From NCBI RefSeq assembly GCF_009184635.1, contig NZ_WELI01000008.1, positions 1 to 64,000 of the forward strand: a stretch of DNA of 64,000 nucleotides. The letters run 5' to 3'. This document shows, piece by piece, positions 1 through 8,704 of this stretch. Source of the stretch: Rudanella paleaurantiibacter. Its GTDB lineage: Bacteria; Bacteroidota; Bacteroidia; Cytophagales; Spirosomataceae. Made by a program: the position numbers and the translations under genes. A model generated the notes under the pieces. It was given only the letters and a program-made list of their open reading frames with translations, was not told the DNA's origin and made no database searches. Within the stretch, counting starts at the first letter, position 1; each line of letters opens with the position of its first letter.

Positions 1-112
1 ACCCCCCCCGCGTGGGGGGGGGGGGTTCCCCAAACCCCCCCCCGTGTTCGCCCCCCCCCCCCCCGACTGCAAGATAGGCTACCCGGCTGGCATCACAAAA
101 GGAGGGCGTTTG
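1..112. other. Low-complexity window edge
   Basis: Bases 1 to about 64 are runs of C and G broken by a few other bases, unlike anything else in the window. Bases 65-112 look like ordinary sequence downstream of the oxidoreductase stop codon. The homopolymer part is probably a contig-end sequencing artefact and no gene is called in it. Confidence 0.7.
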
Positions 113-1495
113 TTACCTGGAGGCCATTTGTAGCGCCTGCGTGGTGGTGTAGTATTTTGCCAGCATGTTGGGTACTTCCCAGGCGGGGAGCTTTCTGGCG
201 CTCAGATACCGGAAGTACGCGTCGGCTACCTGTTTGAAATGGGCTTCGTGCCCCACCTCGTAGCGTTCGGGAATCCCAATCTGCCATTTGTCGCCCTGCC
301 GGATGAGCGTCAGGCCGGGGTACGTTGTCTGAAGCGTTGCCAGAGCGGTTTGGAGTGCTTTCTCAAACGAGTCGGTGGTTTGCCCCGCCACTGGTTTTAC
401 GTACAAAACAGGCTTGTACTGCTGGGTGGCTCCTTGTTCGATAATCAGGTGGGCCCGGCTACCCCGCATGAGCGAGTAGTGAAGATCACCGGTACCAGCG
501 GGTGGTTCAAAGTTCCAGCGAACGGCTACTTTGGCCGTTACTCCTTTGAGCCGGTACACCATTTCGCCGTTGGCGTACACGTCGAGCAGGCTATCGCGCC
601 GACTGTTCTGAAGGTAATCCGGGTACGTAGATTGCCGGGTCACCTGTTTAAACTGGGCCGGGGTGAGGGTGGTGGGCCAGCGCCGGGCGCTGTGCATGGC
701 TACATCGGTCTGGTAGTTGAGCTTCACATCCGGGAAACACGACCACTGAATCAGGTCGACGAGGTGGGTGGTCACATCAACCAGTCCTTCGCCCTGCTGA
801 CTGACATCGAAAAACCAGGCCGGGCGCACCAGCGGTTGGCCCGATACGTATTTGAAAAAATGGTGCACGCTTTCTTTGATCACGGCCGGGTTGTCGGGGG
901 TGCCGCGCTCCAGTTGCCCAAACACGGCGGGTACCCCAGCCAGTGCGCGTTGCAGCGCGTTGGTAATCTCGTACCGCTCGGTCATGATGTCGTATAGGAG
1001 TACCTTTTTGCGCTCGGCCGTGGCAAATGCGGCTTTGAGCCGGTCAAAATCAGCCTTGTCGATCGCCATGGGTTTGTCGGACAACACGTTCATACCCGCC
1101 CCCACGAGCTGCGGAATGTAGCCGTTTTTGCGTCGGTTATTCCCCGACAGCACCACTACATTGCCCGGCTTGTCGGTCAGGAGCCGGTTCAGGTAGTCGG
1201 AGCCGGTGTACACAACAGGTTTCCAATGGGTCGGGTTATCGGCGCGGCTGTTGTACTGCCGGATACGGTCTTCGTAGGCCTGCAAGTCGGGCCCGGCGGG
1301 TGCAAACACCGATACCTGAGGGCTCACCGTGGGGTACATTGATTTTTGTACCAGCGCGGCATGAAAGTGGCCGGGGTCGAGCACAACCAGCCGAACCGGT
1401 GGAGCGGCCGGCCCCGGTTGCGAAGCGGGAGTTGGGATCAACATGGTGGCGGCAAGCGCGACGGTGGCGCTGAGGGTAGGCCAGAATAAAGTCAT
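113..1495 (-). CDS. Exported Gfo/Idh/MocA-type oxidoreductase (putative oxidoreductase C-terminal domain type)
   Basis: A 460-residue protein with an N-terminal hydrophobic signal sequence ending near an Ala-rich stretch (about residues 1-25), so probably periplasmic or outer-membrane facing. The following Rossmann-like part has VVLDPGHFHAALV, then a segment with GNNRRKNGYIPQLVGAG and SDKPMAIDK, which matches the NAD-binding and EKP-like region of Gfo/Idh/MocA dehydrogenases. The C-terminal half resembles the substrate-side domain found in Bacteroidota members. Substrate is unknown; a carbohydrate is expected for the family. Its start overlaps the nagB stop by four bases (ATGA type), so it is the last gene of the amino-sugar operon and may act on a related sugar. 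The family is confident, the reaction is not. Confidence 0.8.
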   Translation of the reverse strand: MTLFWPTLSATVALAATMLIPTPASQPGPAAPPVRLVVLDPGHFHAALVQKSMYPTVSPQVSVFAPAGPDLQAYEDRIRQYNSRADNPTHWKPVVYTGSDYLNRLLTDKPGNVVVLSGNNRRKNGYIPQLVGAGMNVLSDKPMAIDKADFDRLKAAFATAERKKVLLYDIMTERYEITNALQRALAGVPAVFGQLERGTPDNPAVIKESVHHFFKYVSGQPLVRPAWFFDVSQQGEGLVDVTTHLVDLIQWSCFPDVKLNYQTDVAMHSARRWPTTLTPAQFKQVTRQSTYPDYLQNSRRDSLLDVYANGEMVYRLKGVTAKVAVRWNFEPPAGTGDLHYSLMRGSRAHLIIEQGATQQYKPVLYVKPVAGQTTDSFEKALQTALATLQTTYPGLTLIRQGDKWQIGIPERYEVGHEAHFKQVADAYFRYLSARKLPAWEVPNMLAKYYTTTQALQMASR

Positions 1496-2292
1496 GCTAC
1501 AGAGTCTTGGGCCGAGTGTTCATCGAGTACGGGCAGGAGCGAAGCGCTATCGGCATCCATAAACAGGGTAGCGTCTTCGTGTCGGCGCAGAATGGTCGAT
1601 GGGTACAGTTCGGTAATGTCTGATTGTAAGGTATGCGCAATGGCCTGTGCCTTGTTGCGCCCCGGCACCATGCAAAACACGTGCGGAGCCTGCGTCAGGG
1701 CGGGTACGGTGAGCGTGAGGGCGTGTGTCGGTACATCGTCGAAACGGGCAAAACAGCCGTCGTTTACCTGCTGCTGTCGGCAGGCCGTGTCGAGGTCAAC
1801 CACCTTCACCAGCACCGGGTCGTCGAACAGGGCCACGTGAGGGTCATTGAACGCGATATGGCAGTTTTCGCCAATGCCCATACACACAATATCGACGGGG
1901 AACTGAGTGAGCAAAATAGCGTAGCGGTTGCATTCGGCTTCTATGTCGGGGGCGTTGCCGTTCAGGTAATACACCTCTCCAAAAGGCACCCGGTCGAACA
2001 GGCGTTCGCGGAGGAAGTTGCCAAACCCCTGGGGAGCATCGGCGGGGAGGCCTACGTATTCATCCATGTGAAACGCCCGCACCCGGCCCCAGTCGATGTC
2101 GGGTTGGTCGCGGAGGTTTTCCAGAAACTCCTGCTGCGAAGGAGCTGCGGCAAAAATCATGGCAATACTATCCTGTTGGGCAAGTAGGGCGCGCATCTGC
2201 TCGGCAACGGCCAAAGCGGCCTGTTGGCCCAACTGAGCGCGGTTGGCGTGCAGGCGCAGGGCCAGTCGGTCGGTATGGGTTTGTGTGGGCAT
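1492..2292 (-). CDS. nagB: Glucosamine-6-phosphate deaminase
   Basis: A 266-residue cytosolic enzyme, the usual length for the family, that converts glucosamine-6-phosphate to fructose-6-phosphate and ammonia. Visible motifs are FHMDEYVGL (catalytic Asp region), MGIGENCHIAFNDP (sugar-phosphate and catalytic region) and PGRNKAQAI near the C-terminus. The ENCHIAF segment has Cys where many homologues have Gly or Thr, read directly as TGC. It sits 51 bases after nagA and overlaps the following oxidoreductase by four bases, so the three are probably translated from one transcript. Related sugar-phosphate isomerases share the fold, but the nagA neighbour supports deaminase. Confidence 0.9.
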   Translation of the reverse strand: MPTQTHTDRLALRLHANRAQLGQQAALAVAEQMRALLAQQDSIAMIFAAAPSQQEFLENLRDQPDIDWGRVRAFHMDEYVGLPADAPQGFGNFLRERLFDRVPFGEVYYLNGNAPDIEAECNRYAILLTQFPVDIVCMGIGENCHIAFNDPHVALFDDPVLVKVVDLDTACRQQQVNDGCFARFDDVPTHALTLTVPALTQAPHVFCMVPGRNKAQAIAHTLQSDITELYPSTILRRHEDATLFMDADSASLLPVLDEHSAQDSVA

Positions 2293-2343
2293 ATCGTTTT
2301 CGGGTTATCTCGTGTTTGGTTTGCGTTAGAGAGGAGGTTTCTG

Positions 2344-3543
2344 CTAGAGTACGGTTTCGGGTTCGCGTTGATACACAATTCGGCCACCGACCACGGTAAG
2401 GGCTACCCGGCAATCGTCGTCGAACACCACCAGATCTGCGTCTTTTCCGGCTGTAAGGGTGCCTTTTCGGTGGTCCACGCCCATAATGCGGGCGGGGGTG
2501 CTGGTGAGCATCTGCACGGCATCGAGCAACGGAATATCGGTTTGGGTTCGGATGGTCTGCAGCAACCTGTCGGCCGTAGCCACACTCCCCGCAAACGCCT
2601 GTCGATTGGGCATTTTGGCGACACCATCCTCCACAATCACGGGCAGGCCATTGTCCCGGTTGCCCAGTATGCTCGGCCCCGGCGGCATACCAGCTGCCCG
2701 CATGGCGTCGGTAATGAGGGCGGTGCGGTCGGGGCCTTTGATTTTATACGCCAGCTTGAGTAGTGGCCCCGGCAGGTGAGCCCCGTCGGCAATCAGCTCT
2801 ACGTCCAGCTCATCGATCAGGTACGCGCTTTCAACCACTCCCGCAAACCGGAACCCATGCCGCCGTGTCACTGTCGACATGGCGCTGTAGAGGTGCGTAG
2901 CCAGGCTGTAGCCATTCGCTACGGCGGCTACCACTTCGTCGTACACGGCATCGGTATGGGCAATAGCGGCTATCACGCCGTTGTCGAGCAGATACCGGCC
3001 AAACGCCAGCGCCCCCTTGCGTTCGGGGGCGGCACTCCAGCGGGTTACGGCATTGCTATAGCCCAGCACAGCCCGGTACTCGGCCGGGTCGGGGTCGCGA
3101 ATGTAGCGCGGGTCCTGAGCGCCACGCTGATTCAGGGCAAAGTACGGCCCCTCCAGGTGCATCCCCAGAAACTCGGCCCCTTGCGTGTTCTGGCTGTGGG
3201 CTCGTTCGTAGCAATCGAGCGTGTGCAGTAGCTGGTCCTGCGTACTGGTGAGCGTAGTGGGTACCAGGGCAGTGGTGCCATGCCGGGCGTGTAGCTCGGC
3301 AATGCGCAGAAACGCCGTTTCGGTGCCATCCATAAAGTCGTGCCCCCCGCCCCCGTGTACGTGAATGTCGATAAAGCCCGGTGCGATGTATGCCCCGGCT
3401 ACGTCGATTTCAACCGCGTCGGGCACATCGAGCGGGCCTTCGCAAACCTCGGTAATCTGCCCGCCTGTGACCAGCACCGTTCCGTTCGGGATGATGCGTT
3501 GGGCCGTTACCACCTGCCCATTGGTTAGTTTAAGGCGTTGCAT
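2344..3543 (-). CDS. nagA: N-acetylglucosamine-6-phosphate deacetylase
   Basis: Deacetylates GlcNAc-6-phosphate, feeding nagB. Amidohydrolase-fold signatures are visible: GFIDIHVHGGGGHDFMDG near residue 60 (metal-binding HxH and family motif), MHLEGPY, a conserved AIAHTDA, ADGAHLPG, and LITDAMRAAG. The C-terminal GTLTAGKDADLVVFDDD is the second half of the beta-sandwich typical of the family. The frame stays open far upstream, but the start at 3543 (399 residues, beginning MQRLKLTNG) is preferred: an AGGGAAG sequence lies just upstream and the length fits. An alternative ATG is at 3564. The start lies inside the 3' end of the permease gene (14-base overlap), which implies translational coupling. 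Confidence 0.92.
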   Translation of the reverse strand: MQRLKLTNGQVVTAQRIIPNGTVLVTGGQITEVCEGPLDVPDAVEIDVAGAYIAPGFIDIHVHGGGGHDFMDGTETAFLRIAELHARHGTTALVPTTLTSTQDQLLHTLDCYERAHSQNTQGAEFLGMHLEGPYFALNQRGAQDPRYIRDPDPAEYRAVLGYSNAVTRWSAAPERKGALAFGRYLLDNGVIAAIAHTDAVYDEVVAAVANGYSLATHLYSAMSTVTRRHGFRFAGVVESAYLIDELDVELIADGAHLPGPLLKLAYKIKGPDRTALITDAMRAAGMPPGPSILGNRDNGLPVIVEDGVAKMPNRQAFAGSVATADRLLQTIRTQTDIPLLDAVQMLTSTPARIMGVDHRKGTLTAGKDADLVVFDDDCRVALTVVGGRIVYQREPETVL

Positions 3544-4909
3544 AGCCGCTTCCCTGTTGTTCATGAACGAGCGATTTAGTGGTGACCGGCAGGCCCCACC
3601 GGCGCAACCGATGCCCCCGGAAGGCGTAGTACGCCAGATACAGATAACAGGGAAATAGAACCCAGTAAGCTTCGCGCAGGCCGTATTGATCGGCCAGCAG
3701 GCCATACACCAAGGGCAGCAGGGCATTGCCGCTAAGGCCCATGATGAGCAGGGCGGCCCCCACTTTGGTAAACCGACCCAGTCCGTCGAGTGCCAACGGC
3801 CAGATACTGGCCCAGACGAGCGAGTTGGCAAGGCCCAGCAAGACCACAAACCAGACCGACAAGTCGGCTTGCAGGCCCAGCACCGCGAGGTTGCCCCGGC
3901 TGAACAGAATCAGTAATGTAAACACCATCCCCAGCACCGTGCAGATTCGGAACATGTTTACCTGACTGATAACTTTCGGGATGAGGGCGATACCGATGAT
4001 GTAGCCGCAAATGGTAGCAAACAGGGTGTACGAAGGCAGCACTTTGGCGTCGAGCAGGGGAATACCCATAGAGCCCGCGTACCCGATAATGGTGTCGATG
4101 GCGATAACCTGTGTACCCACGTGCAGAAAAATGGCCAGGGCCCCTAAAATCAGGTGCGGAAACTGAAAAATTGAGGTTTTGTCGACGTTGGCCGCGGCTA
4201 CATCGGCTGTTTCGTGCTCGGTGTTGATTTCGGGCAGGGGCGATATCCGTACCAGAATCCCCAGCCCAATCAGTACGGTGCCGATGACCGAGTAGGGAAC
4301 AATAACCCGGCGCACCAGCTCGTCGAGGGCGGCTGCTTTTTCGGTGGCAGGCATGGTGGCGAGTTGGCTGAACAGGTCGGTGTCCGTAGCGCGCAGAATC
4401 ACGGCCGCAAACAGTAACGGAGCCAGAATACCCGCGCCCTTGTTGCAGATGCCCATGATACTGATGCGTTGAGCCGCCCGCTCTTTAGGCCCCAGAACGG
4501 TGATGTACGGGTTAGCCGCTGTTTGCAAAATGGCCAGCCCGACACCGATGGTAAACAAGCCGAGCAGAAACGTCGGATACGAACGGGCGAGGGCGGCCGG
4601 TACAAAAATGAAGGCCCCCAGTGCCATCACCCAGAATCCCAGCATCATGCCTTTTTTGAAGCCGACCCGCTTGAGCAGGTACGACGACGGCACCGACATG
4701 ATGAAGTACGAAATGTAGAAGGCAAACGTGACCAGATACGAACTGAAGTTGGTCAGCTCGCAGGCGATTTTGAAGTAGGGTATCAGAATGGCGTTGACCC
4801 AGGTTACGAACCCGAATACGAAGAACAGCACCCCAATCAGCAGAATCGATACCAACGTATCGCGTTCGCTGAGGGAGCTGACTTCAACAACCTCTGGCTT
4901 ATTTTTCAT
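3530..4909 (-). CDS. FucP-family MFS sugar permease (probable N-acetylglucosamine transporter)
   Basis: A 459-residue inner-membrane transporter with about twelve hydrophobic segments. The N-terminal FGFVTWVNAILIPYFK and the segment AILQTAANPYITVLGP are hallmarks of the FucP/GluP/NagP branch of the major facilitator superfamily, which moves fucose, glucose/galactose or GlcNAc with protons. A long hydrophilic loop near residues 195-245 divides the two halves. Substrate is inferred from position: it is the first gene of the operon and overlaps nagA, so GlcNAc is the best guess; the GlcNAc permease name nagP would then apply. Confidence 0.85.
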   Translation of the reverse strand: MKNKPEVVEVSSLSERDTLVSILLIGVLFFVFGFVTWVNAILIPYFKIACELTNFSSYLVTFAFYISYFIMSVPSSYLLKRVGFKKGMMLGFWVMALGAFIFVPAALARSYPTFLLGLFTIGVGLAILQTAANPYITVLGPKERAAQRISIMGICNKGAGILAPLLFAAVILRATDTDLFSQLATMPATEKAAALDELVRRVIVPYSVIGTVLIGLGILVRISPLPEINTEHETADVAAANVDKTSIFQFPHLILGALAIFLHVGTQVIAIDTIIGYAGSMGIPLLDAKVLPSYTLFATICGYIIGIALIPKVISQVNMFRICTVLGMVFTLLILFSRGNLAVLGLQADLSVWFVVLLGLANSLVWASIWPLALDGLGRFTKVGAALLIMGLSGNALLPLVYGLLADQYGLREAYWVLFPCYLYLAYYAFRGHRLRRWGLPVTTKSLVHEQQGSGYATP

Positions 4910-4986
4910 GCTTAATGCTGGTTAATGGTTTTTAGCGGCCGGCGCTCCGGGTTTTGGTAAGGCCAGTTTCGCTCCTTAAACGCTTT

Positions 4987-5088
4987 TCAGTACTGGACAT
5001 TCGGACTTCAGACACTGGGCGTTAGACTTATTACCTTTATAGAGGGAGGTCTAACGTCTACTATCCAACATATAATGTCCAGTACTGA
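4987..5088. repeat. ~100-bp palindromic element, copy A
   Basis: An element bounded by TCAGTACTGGACATT and its exact reverse complement AATGTCCAGTACTGA. The interior is also largely self-complementary (CGTTAGACTT against AGGTCTAACG), so the whole unit can fold as one long hairpin. Two further copies lie at 17334-17428 (opposite orientation) and 63623-63722. It carries no open frame, and looks like a MITE- or REP-like non-autonomous repeat. It lies upstream of the sugar permease gene, in the 313-base gap between that gene and 5223. Confidence 0.85.
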
Positions 5089-5111
5089 GTAAATGCTTGA
5101 CTGTCCACTTG

Positions 5112-5216
5112 TAAGGGTTTGGTTTAAAGTAGTTTAGGGTTTGTTATTTGGTTTGGCTACTCGTTATCAGATAACAAATTGTGTGAAACATTAAACCCGA
5201 AACCCAAACCTACTTA
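5112..5216. repeat. Imperfect hairpin of GGTTTx words
   Basis: The left part repeats words such as AGGGTTTGGTTTAAAGTAG, and the right part holds the complementary AAACCCGAAACCCAAACC. A GTTATCAGATAAC palindrome lies near the centre. The right arm ends seven bases before the oxidoreductase stop codon. It is probably a terminator or processing hairpin for the minus-strand gene upstream. The pairing is approximate and was judged by eye. Confidence 0.5.
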
Positions 5217-5222
5217 ACGTAT

Positions 5223-6611
5223 TTACACCGTTGGTTCCCAGCCGCGTTGATACTCGCGTTTCCAGAATCGCTCGGCGGCCTTGTTATTTTTGATACGTCC
5301 GGTAGCGGGGTCAACATCGAGCGTACTGCCTGACCGCAGAGCGATGTTGCCCAACTGACAAAGCAGGGTGCTCTGATGCCCGCTCAGAATGTCGGAGTTG
5401 AGAGCCGCGCCCTTCCGAATGGCGTCGAAAAAATTTTGAATATGCAGGGCATCGAGGGCTTGCGAGGGGTTCATGCGGTCGCGGGCGTTGATGGCCAGGT
5501 CGTTTTTAACCTCTTTTACGAGGTTATTATCGAGGTCGTACACCTTGTACGCATTGCCCCCGTCGATTTGCAGAGCCCCTTTGTCGCCGTAAAAAATGAC
5601 CCCTACGCTGCTGCCTTCGACCGTACGCCCGTTACAACTGCGGCCCTCCCAGGTCATGCCGGTGTTGTTGGCAAATTCAAGGCTGATGACCTGCGTATCG
5701 GGCGTCTCCCAATCGTCCTGATACCGGTAGCGGCCTCCTGTTGAGGTCACGCGGGTGGGGTAGTCGACGTTCAGGCCCCAGCGCATCAGGTCGAGCATGT
5801 GCGTGCCGTTGTTGAGGGATTCGCCCGTGCCCCAGTTCCAGAACCAGTGCCAGTTGTAGTGCAGAATATTGTCTTTAAAGGCTTGCCGGGGCGCGGGCCC
5901 CTGCCACAGGTCGTAGTTGAGCCACGACGGAGCGGCCGATGCTTTCCCCGTTCCGATGGAAGGCCGGTTGTTGGTGTACCAGCCTTTGGCAAAGTACGGC
6001 CGCCCGATGATGCCGTCGCGGACGGCCATTACCCCGGCCGCTACGTTGGGCCACGACCGGCGCTGATTGCCCATCTGAATCACGTTTTTGTATTTTTTCT
6101 GGGCGGCCACCAGCAGTTCGCCTTCGTGGGGGTTGTGCGAACAGGGTTTTTCGAGGTACACGTGTTTGCCCGCCTTAGAGGCCAGCAGGGCGGCCGGTGC
6201 GTGCCAGTGATCGGGTGCGGCCACAATCAGGGCATCGAGGTCTTTGTCTTCCAGGGCTTTCCGGAAATCGGGTACGACCTGCGGTTTGGCCCCGGCCAGC
6301 TTCTCAACGGCGGCAATACATTTGTCGGCCGCGCGCGTGTCTACGTCAGAAACCGAACGAACCTGACAGTTGGGTTGCAGGGCAAAGTTGCTCGCCAGGG
6401 CCAGCCCCCGGCTGTTTACACCCATCATGCCCACCTGAATGCGGTCGTTGGCACCCTGAATCCGGGCGTAACTTTTCGGGCTAAAACCGGGCAATATACC
6501 GCCGAGGGTGAGGGCCGCTGTACCAGCCAATGCCTGTCCCATAAAGGTTCGGCGGGAGGGCTGTTGCGCAACGGCGTTGGGTTCGGTTGGGTTGTGTGTG
6601 TGTTGAGGCAT
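5223..6611 (-). CDS. Tat-exported Gfo/Idh/MocA family oxidoreductase
   Basis: A 462-residue secreted oxidoreductase. Residues about 19-45 hold a twin-arginine signal (PSRRTFMGQALAGTAALT) followed by a hydrophobic stretch, so it is exported folded, consistent with a bound nicotinamide cofactor. The mature part has the Rossmann segment IQVGMMGVNSRG, the DALIVAAPDHWHA and KHVYLEKPCSHNP motifs of the family, and the C-terminal substrate domain with WHWFWNWGTGE and NNGTHMLDLMRW. Bacteroidota often encode many such proteins beside sugar catabolic genes. Substrate cannot be told from sequence. It is separated from the GlcNAc operon by two repeats and is probably its own unit. Confidence 0.87.
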   Translation of the reverse strand: MPQHTHNPTEPNAVAQQPSRRTFMGQALAGTAALTLGGILPGFSPKSYARIQGANDRIQVGMMGVNSRGLALASNFALQPNCQVRSVSDVDTRAADKCIAAVEKLAGAKPQVVPDFRKALEDKDLDALIVAAPDHWHAPAALLASKAGKHVYLEKPCSHNPHEGELLVAAQKKYKNVIQMGNQRRSWPNVAAGVMAVRDGIIGRPYFAKGWYTNNRPSIGTGKASAAPSWLNYDLWQGPAPRQAFKDNILHYNWHWFWNWGTGESLNNGTHMLDLMRWGLNVDYPTRVTSTGGRYRYQDDWETPDTQVISLEFANNTGMTWEGRSCNGRTVEGSSVGVIFYGDKGALQIDGGNAYKVYDLDNNLVKEVKNDLAINARDRMNPSQALDALHIQNFFDAIRKGAALNSDILSGHQSTLLCQLGNIALRSGSTLDVDPATGRIKNNKAAERFWKREYQRGWEPTV

Positions 6612-7070
6612 CTTGATGGAAGCGAATCAGGTTGATCGAATTAGATGAGTGTACGTTGGGAACTTAGGAATAGACACTAAAGCAGCCGGATAGGGGTGGG
6701 ATACTGCCCGGCCAGAGCCCGGTTTTCAGCTGTAAATGATACGCAGGCTTGCCGGTTGGGGTACGTACCCGAAACAAGATCCGGGAAAAAGGTTTGCTGG
6801 TTGATTAGCCGCCAGTAAAACGACCTGCACAGGAGCCTGATAGCCAGGTCGGTTGGCGGTAGTGCCGACAGGATCGTTGACAGAGGTTAGGTTAACTCGT
6901 TGGACGAAAAAAAGGTGGAAAGTAGGGTGAGCCATATAAAATTCGGCAAAAGAGTAGTTAAGTAGGTAACGTGTACGTACCCGAAAAGTAAATGACAGAT
7001 TATTGAAAACGAAATTTGCCGTAAAAATTTAATGCACGGCACACAGGAGTGCCGGGGAGGGGGCTACCCC
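6612..7070. other. Intergenic stretch with nothing recognised
   Basis: This is 459 bases between two minus-strand genes. It must hold the promoter of the Tat oxidoreductase and the 3' end of the Crp-like transcript. I see no convincing open frame, RNA gene or strong repeat. A 69-codon frame at 6726-6935 has a composition unlike a protein and was not accepted. Confidence 0.5.
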
Positions 7071-7664
7071 TTATCGGTGCGCTACCTGCGCCCTGATGCG
7101 GCTCAGCGATGGCCCTTTAATGCCCAGATAAGAGGCAATATGTCCGAGCGAAACCCGGTTCAGAATATCGGGTTGCCGGGTTAAAAGGTCCACGTAACGC
7201 TCCTCGGCCGATTGGGTTAGCAAACTCTCCGACCGGGTTTGGTTAAGCAGAAAATAATGCTCGGCCAGTAACCGCCCAAACCGTTCCCAGCCGTGCGATT
7301 GGGTGTAGAGCTCGCGGAGCCGGTCGTGTTCAATGACCAGCAGCTCAGTATCTTCGAGGGCTTCGATCAGGTACGGGCAGGTGGTTTGGGTCAACAGGCT
7401 TTTGAGGGAGGTCAGAAACGTGTGTTCGGCCACGAAATACAGGTTATGCTCTTGCTCCGTTTTGGGGTCGATGTAATACACCCGGAATATGCCGTTGAGC
7501 ACAAAGCCAACGTGTCGGCAAACCGAATGGCTAAACGTAAATAAGCCCTGTCGGGGAATAATCCGGCTCTGCCAGAGCGGATCGGCCAGGTACAGGTCGG
7601 TCTCGGTAAGCTGGGCAAATTGGTGTAAATGGTGATGGAGTATCGTTTGCTGAGACGGAGACAT
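7071..7664 (-). CDS. Crp/Fnr-family transcriptional regulator
   Basis: A 197-residue regulator, counted from ATG 7664 (MSPSQQTILH). The frame also allows a start at 7697. The N-terminal cyclic-nucleotide-binding-like barrel is visible as RHVGFVLNGIFRVYYID, EHTFLTSLKSLL and LEDTELLVIEHDRLREL. The C-terminal helix-turn-helix is shortened: ERYVDLLTRQPDILNRVSLGHIASYLGIKGPSLSRIRAQ, where GHIASYLGIKGPSLSRIR is the recognition helix region. This is the form common in Bacteroidota, without obvious cAMP-binding residues. It is divergent from the OsmC gene, so control of that gene is plausible, but this is inference. Confidence 0.87.
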   Translation of the reverse strand: MSPSQQTILHHHLHQFAQLTETDLYLADPLWQSRIIPRQGLFTFSHSVCRHVGFVLNGIFRVYYIDPKTEQEHNLYFVAEHTFLTSLKSLLTQTTCPYLIEALEDTELLVIEHDRLRELYTQSHGWERFGRLLAEHYFLLNQTRSESLLTQSAEERYVDLLTRQPDILNRVSLGHIASYLGIKGPSLSRIRAQVAHR

Positions 7665-7792
7665 AGAGAGGAGTTCAGTGATAACGGGCCAAAACAAAGC
7701 CTAAAGTAGCGAGTTATAGGTCAGACGTCGCAGCGTATACGTCAGGCTATCGCTTTTTAACCTATGTGAAAAATAAAGGCAGAAGGCCTGTC

Positions 7793-7800
7793 TACTTTTG
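7793..7800 (+). promoter_or_regulatory. Candidate -7 promoter box of the OsmC gene
   Basis: TACTTTTG matches the Bacteroidota -7 consensus TAnnTTTG and lies 41 bases before the OsmC ATG. I could not see a clear -33 TTG at the usual distance, so this is a partial match. Confidence 0.4.
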
Positions 7801-7841
7801 AGTCATCAAATTGAAACATAAACCAACTTAAGTCGCACATC

Positions 7842-8258
7842 ATGAAAATTACCCGCAACGCATCGGCACACTGGGCCGGCACTGGCAAAGATGGTAAAGG
7901 CACGCTGACTACCGCCAGCACGGTACTGAACCAGACGCAGTACTCGTTTAACACCCGGTTTGAAGATGGTATCGGTACCAACCCCGAAGAGCTGGTAGCA
8001 GCTGCCCACGCTGGTTGCTTTGCCATGCAACTGGCCTTTAATATCCAACAGGCGGGTTTTGCTGCCGATACCCTCGACGTGCGTTGCGATATTACGCTCG
8101 AAGATGGCGGTATCAGCAGCTCGAAGCTGACGCTCAAGGCGAGTGTCCCCAACCTCGACCAGGCGAAGTTCGATGAACTAGTGGCCCATGCCGAGAAAAA
8201 CTGCCCCATCTCGAAGCTGTTCAACACCAGCATCTCGGTCGACGCTACCCTGGCGTAA
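7842..8258 (+). CDS. OsmC/Ohr-family peroxidase
   Basis: A 138-residue cytosolic thiol peroxidase that detoxifies organic hydroperoxides. The two redox-active cysteines are in the expected contexts: AAAHAGCFAMQLAF near residue 56 and AEKNCPISKLF near residue 125. The conserved GTNPEELVAAAHAGC segment places it in the OsmC rather than the Ohr branch. It begins at the only good ATG, 41 bases after a promoter-like box, and is transcribed away from the Crp-like regulator. It is followed directly by a palindromic repeat that could end transcription. Confidence 0.92.
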   Translation: MKITRNASAHWAGTGKDGKGTLTTASTVLNQTQYSFNTRFEDGIGTNPEELVAAAHAGCFAMQLAFNIQQAGFAADTLDVRCDITLEDGGISSSKLTLKASVPNLDQAKFDELVAHAEKNCPISKLFNTSISVDATLA

Positions 8259-8280
8259 GGGGTCGTTCGGATAATAAACC

Positions 8281-8545
8281 AACATGAGTCATCCCGAATT
8301 TTCGAGTTCTTGCTGATTTTAACCCAAGTTCCTCCTTGGTTGCCCCGTTAGGGGCCTAATGTTGGTAGCTAACCCGAAAAATAGACCGAACACCAGAGCC
8401 CCGAAGGGGCGTAACCTTAAAAAAGTTACGCCCCTTCGGGGCTCTGGTGTTCCGAGGAGACGTCTTTGCTACCCATATTGGGCCCCTAACGGGGCGTTCG
8501 AGTAAGGAACCTCCCCCTAACCTAAAATTCGGGATGACTCATGTT
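8281..8545. repeat. ~261-bp nested inverted-repeat element, copy 1
   Basis: The ends are AACATGAGTCATCCCGAATT and its reverse complement (22-base arms including the outermost AA/TT and TT/AA). Inside, CCCCGTTAGGGGCCTAAT pairs with ATTGGGCCCCTAACGGGG, and innermost a perfect 27-base arm (8389-8415) pairs with 8425-8451 around a 9-base loop. The whole unit can fold as a stack of hairpins. A second copy is at 45339-45615. There is no coding frame, so it is a MITE-like or structured-RNA-like repeat. It fills most of the 446-base space between the OsmC and amidase genes. Confidence 0.88.
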
Positions 8546-8704
8546 TTTGATGCCCTGCCGGGTGTGCCGTTGGTTCGGGACTAAACGAAGGATTAGTTAT
8601 CGGCTTGCGCCCCGGAGCCGGAAGCCGTATTTTTGCGGCTTCGTTTGGAGGGCTTTTGTTCTGATTATCAGTGCCTCCGCTTCGTTTCACAACAAATCAT
8701 CAAT

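Noticed and set aside
3544-3849. N-terminal extension of nagA to 3849
   Set aside because: The extra residues are a shadow of the overlapping permease gene; family similarity starts at the 3543 ATG.
6726-6935. 69-codon frame on the minus strand
   Set aside because: No family features or supporting signals.
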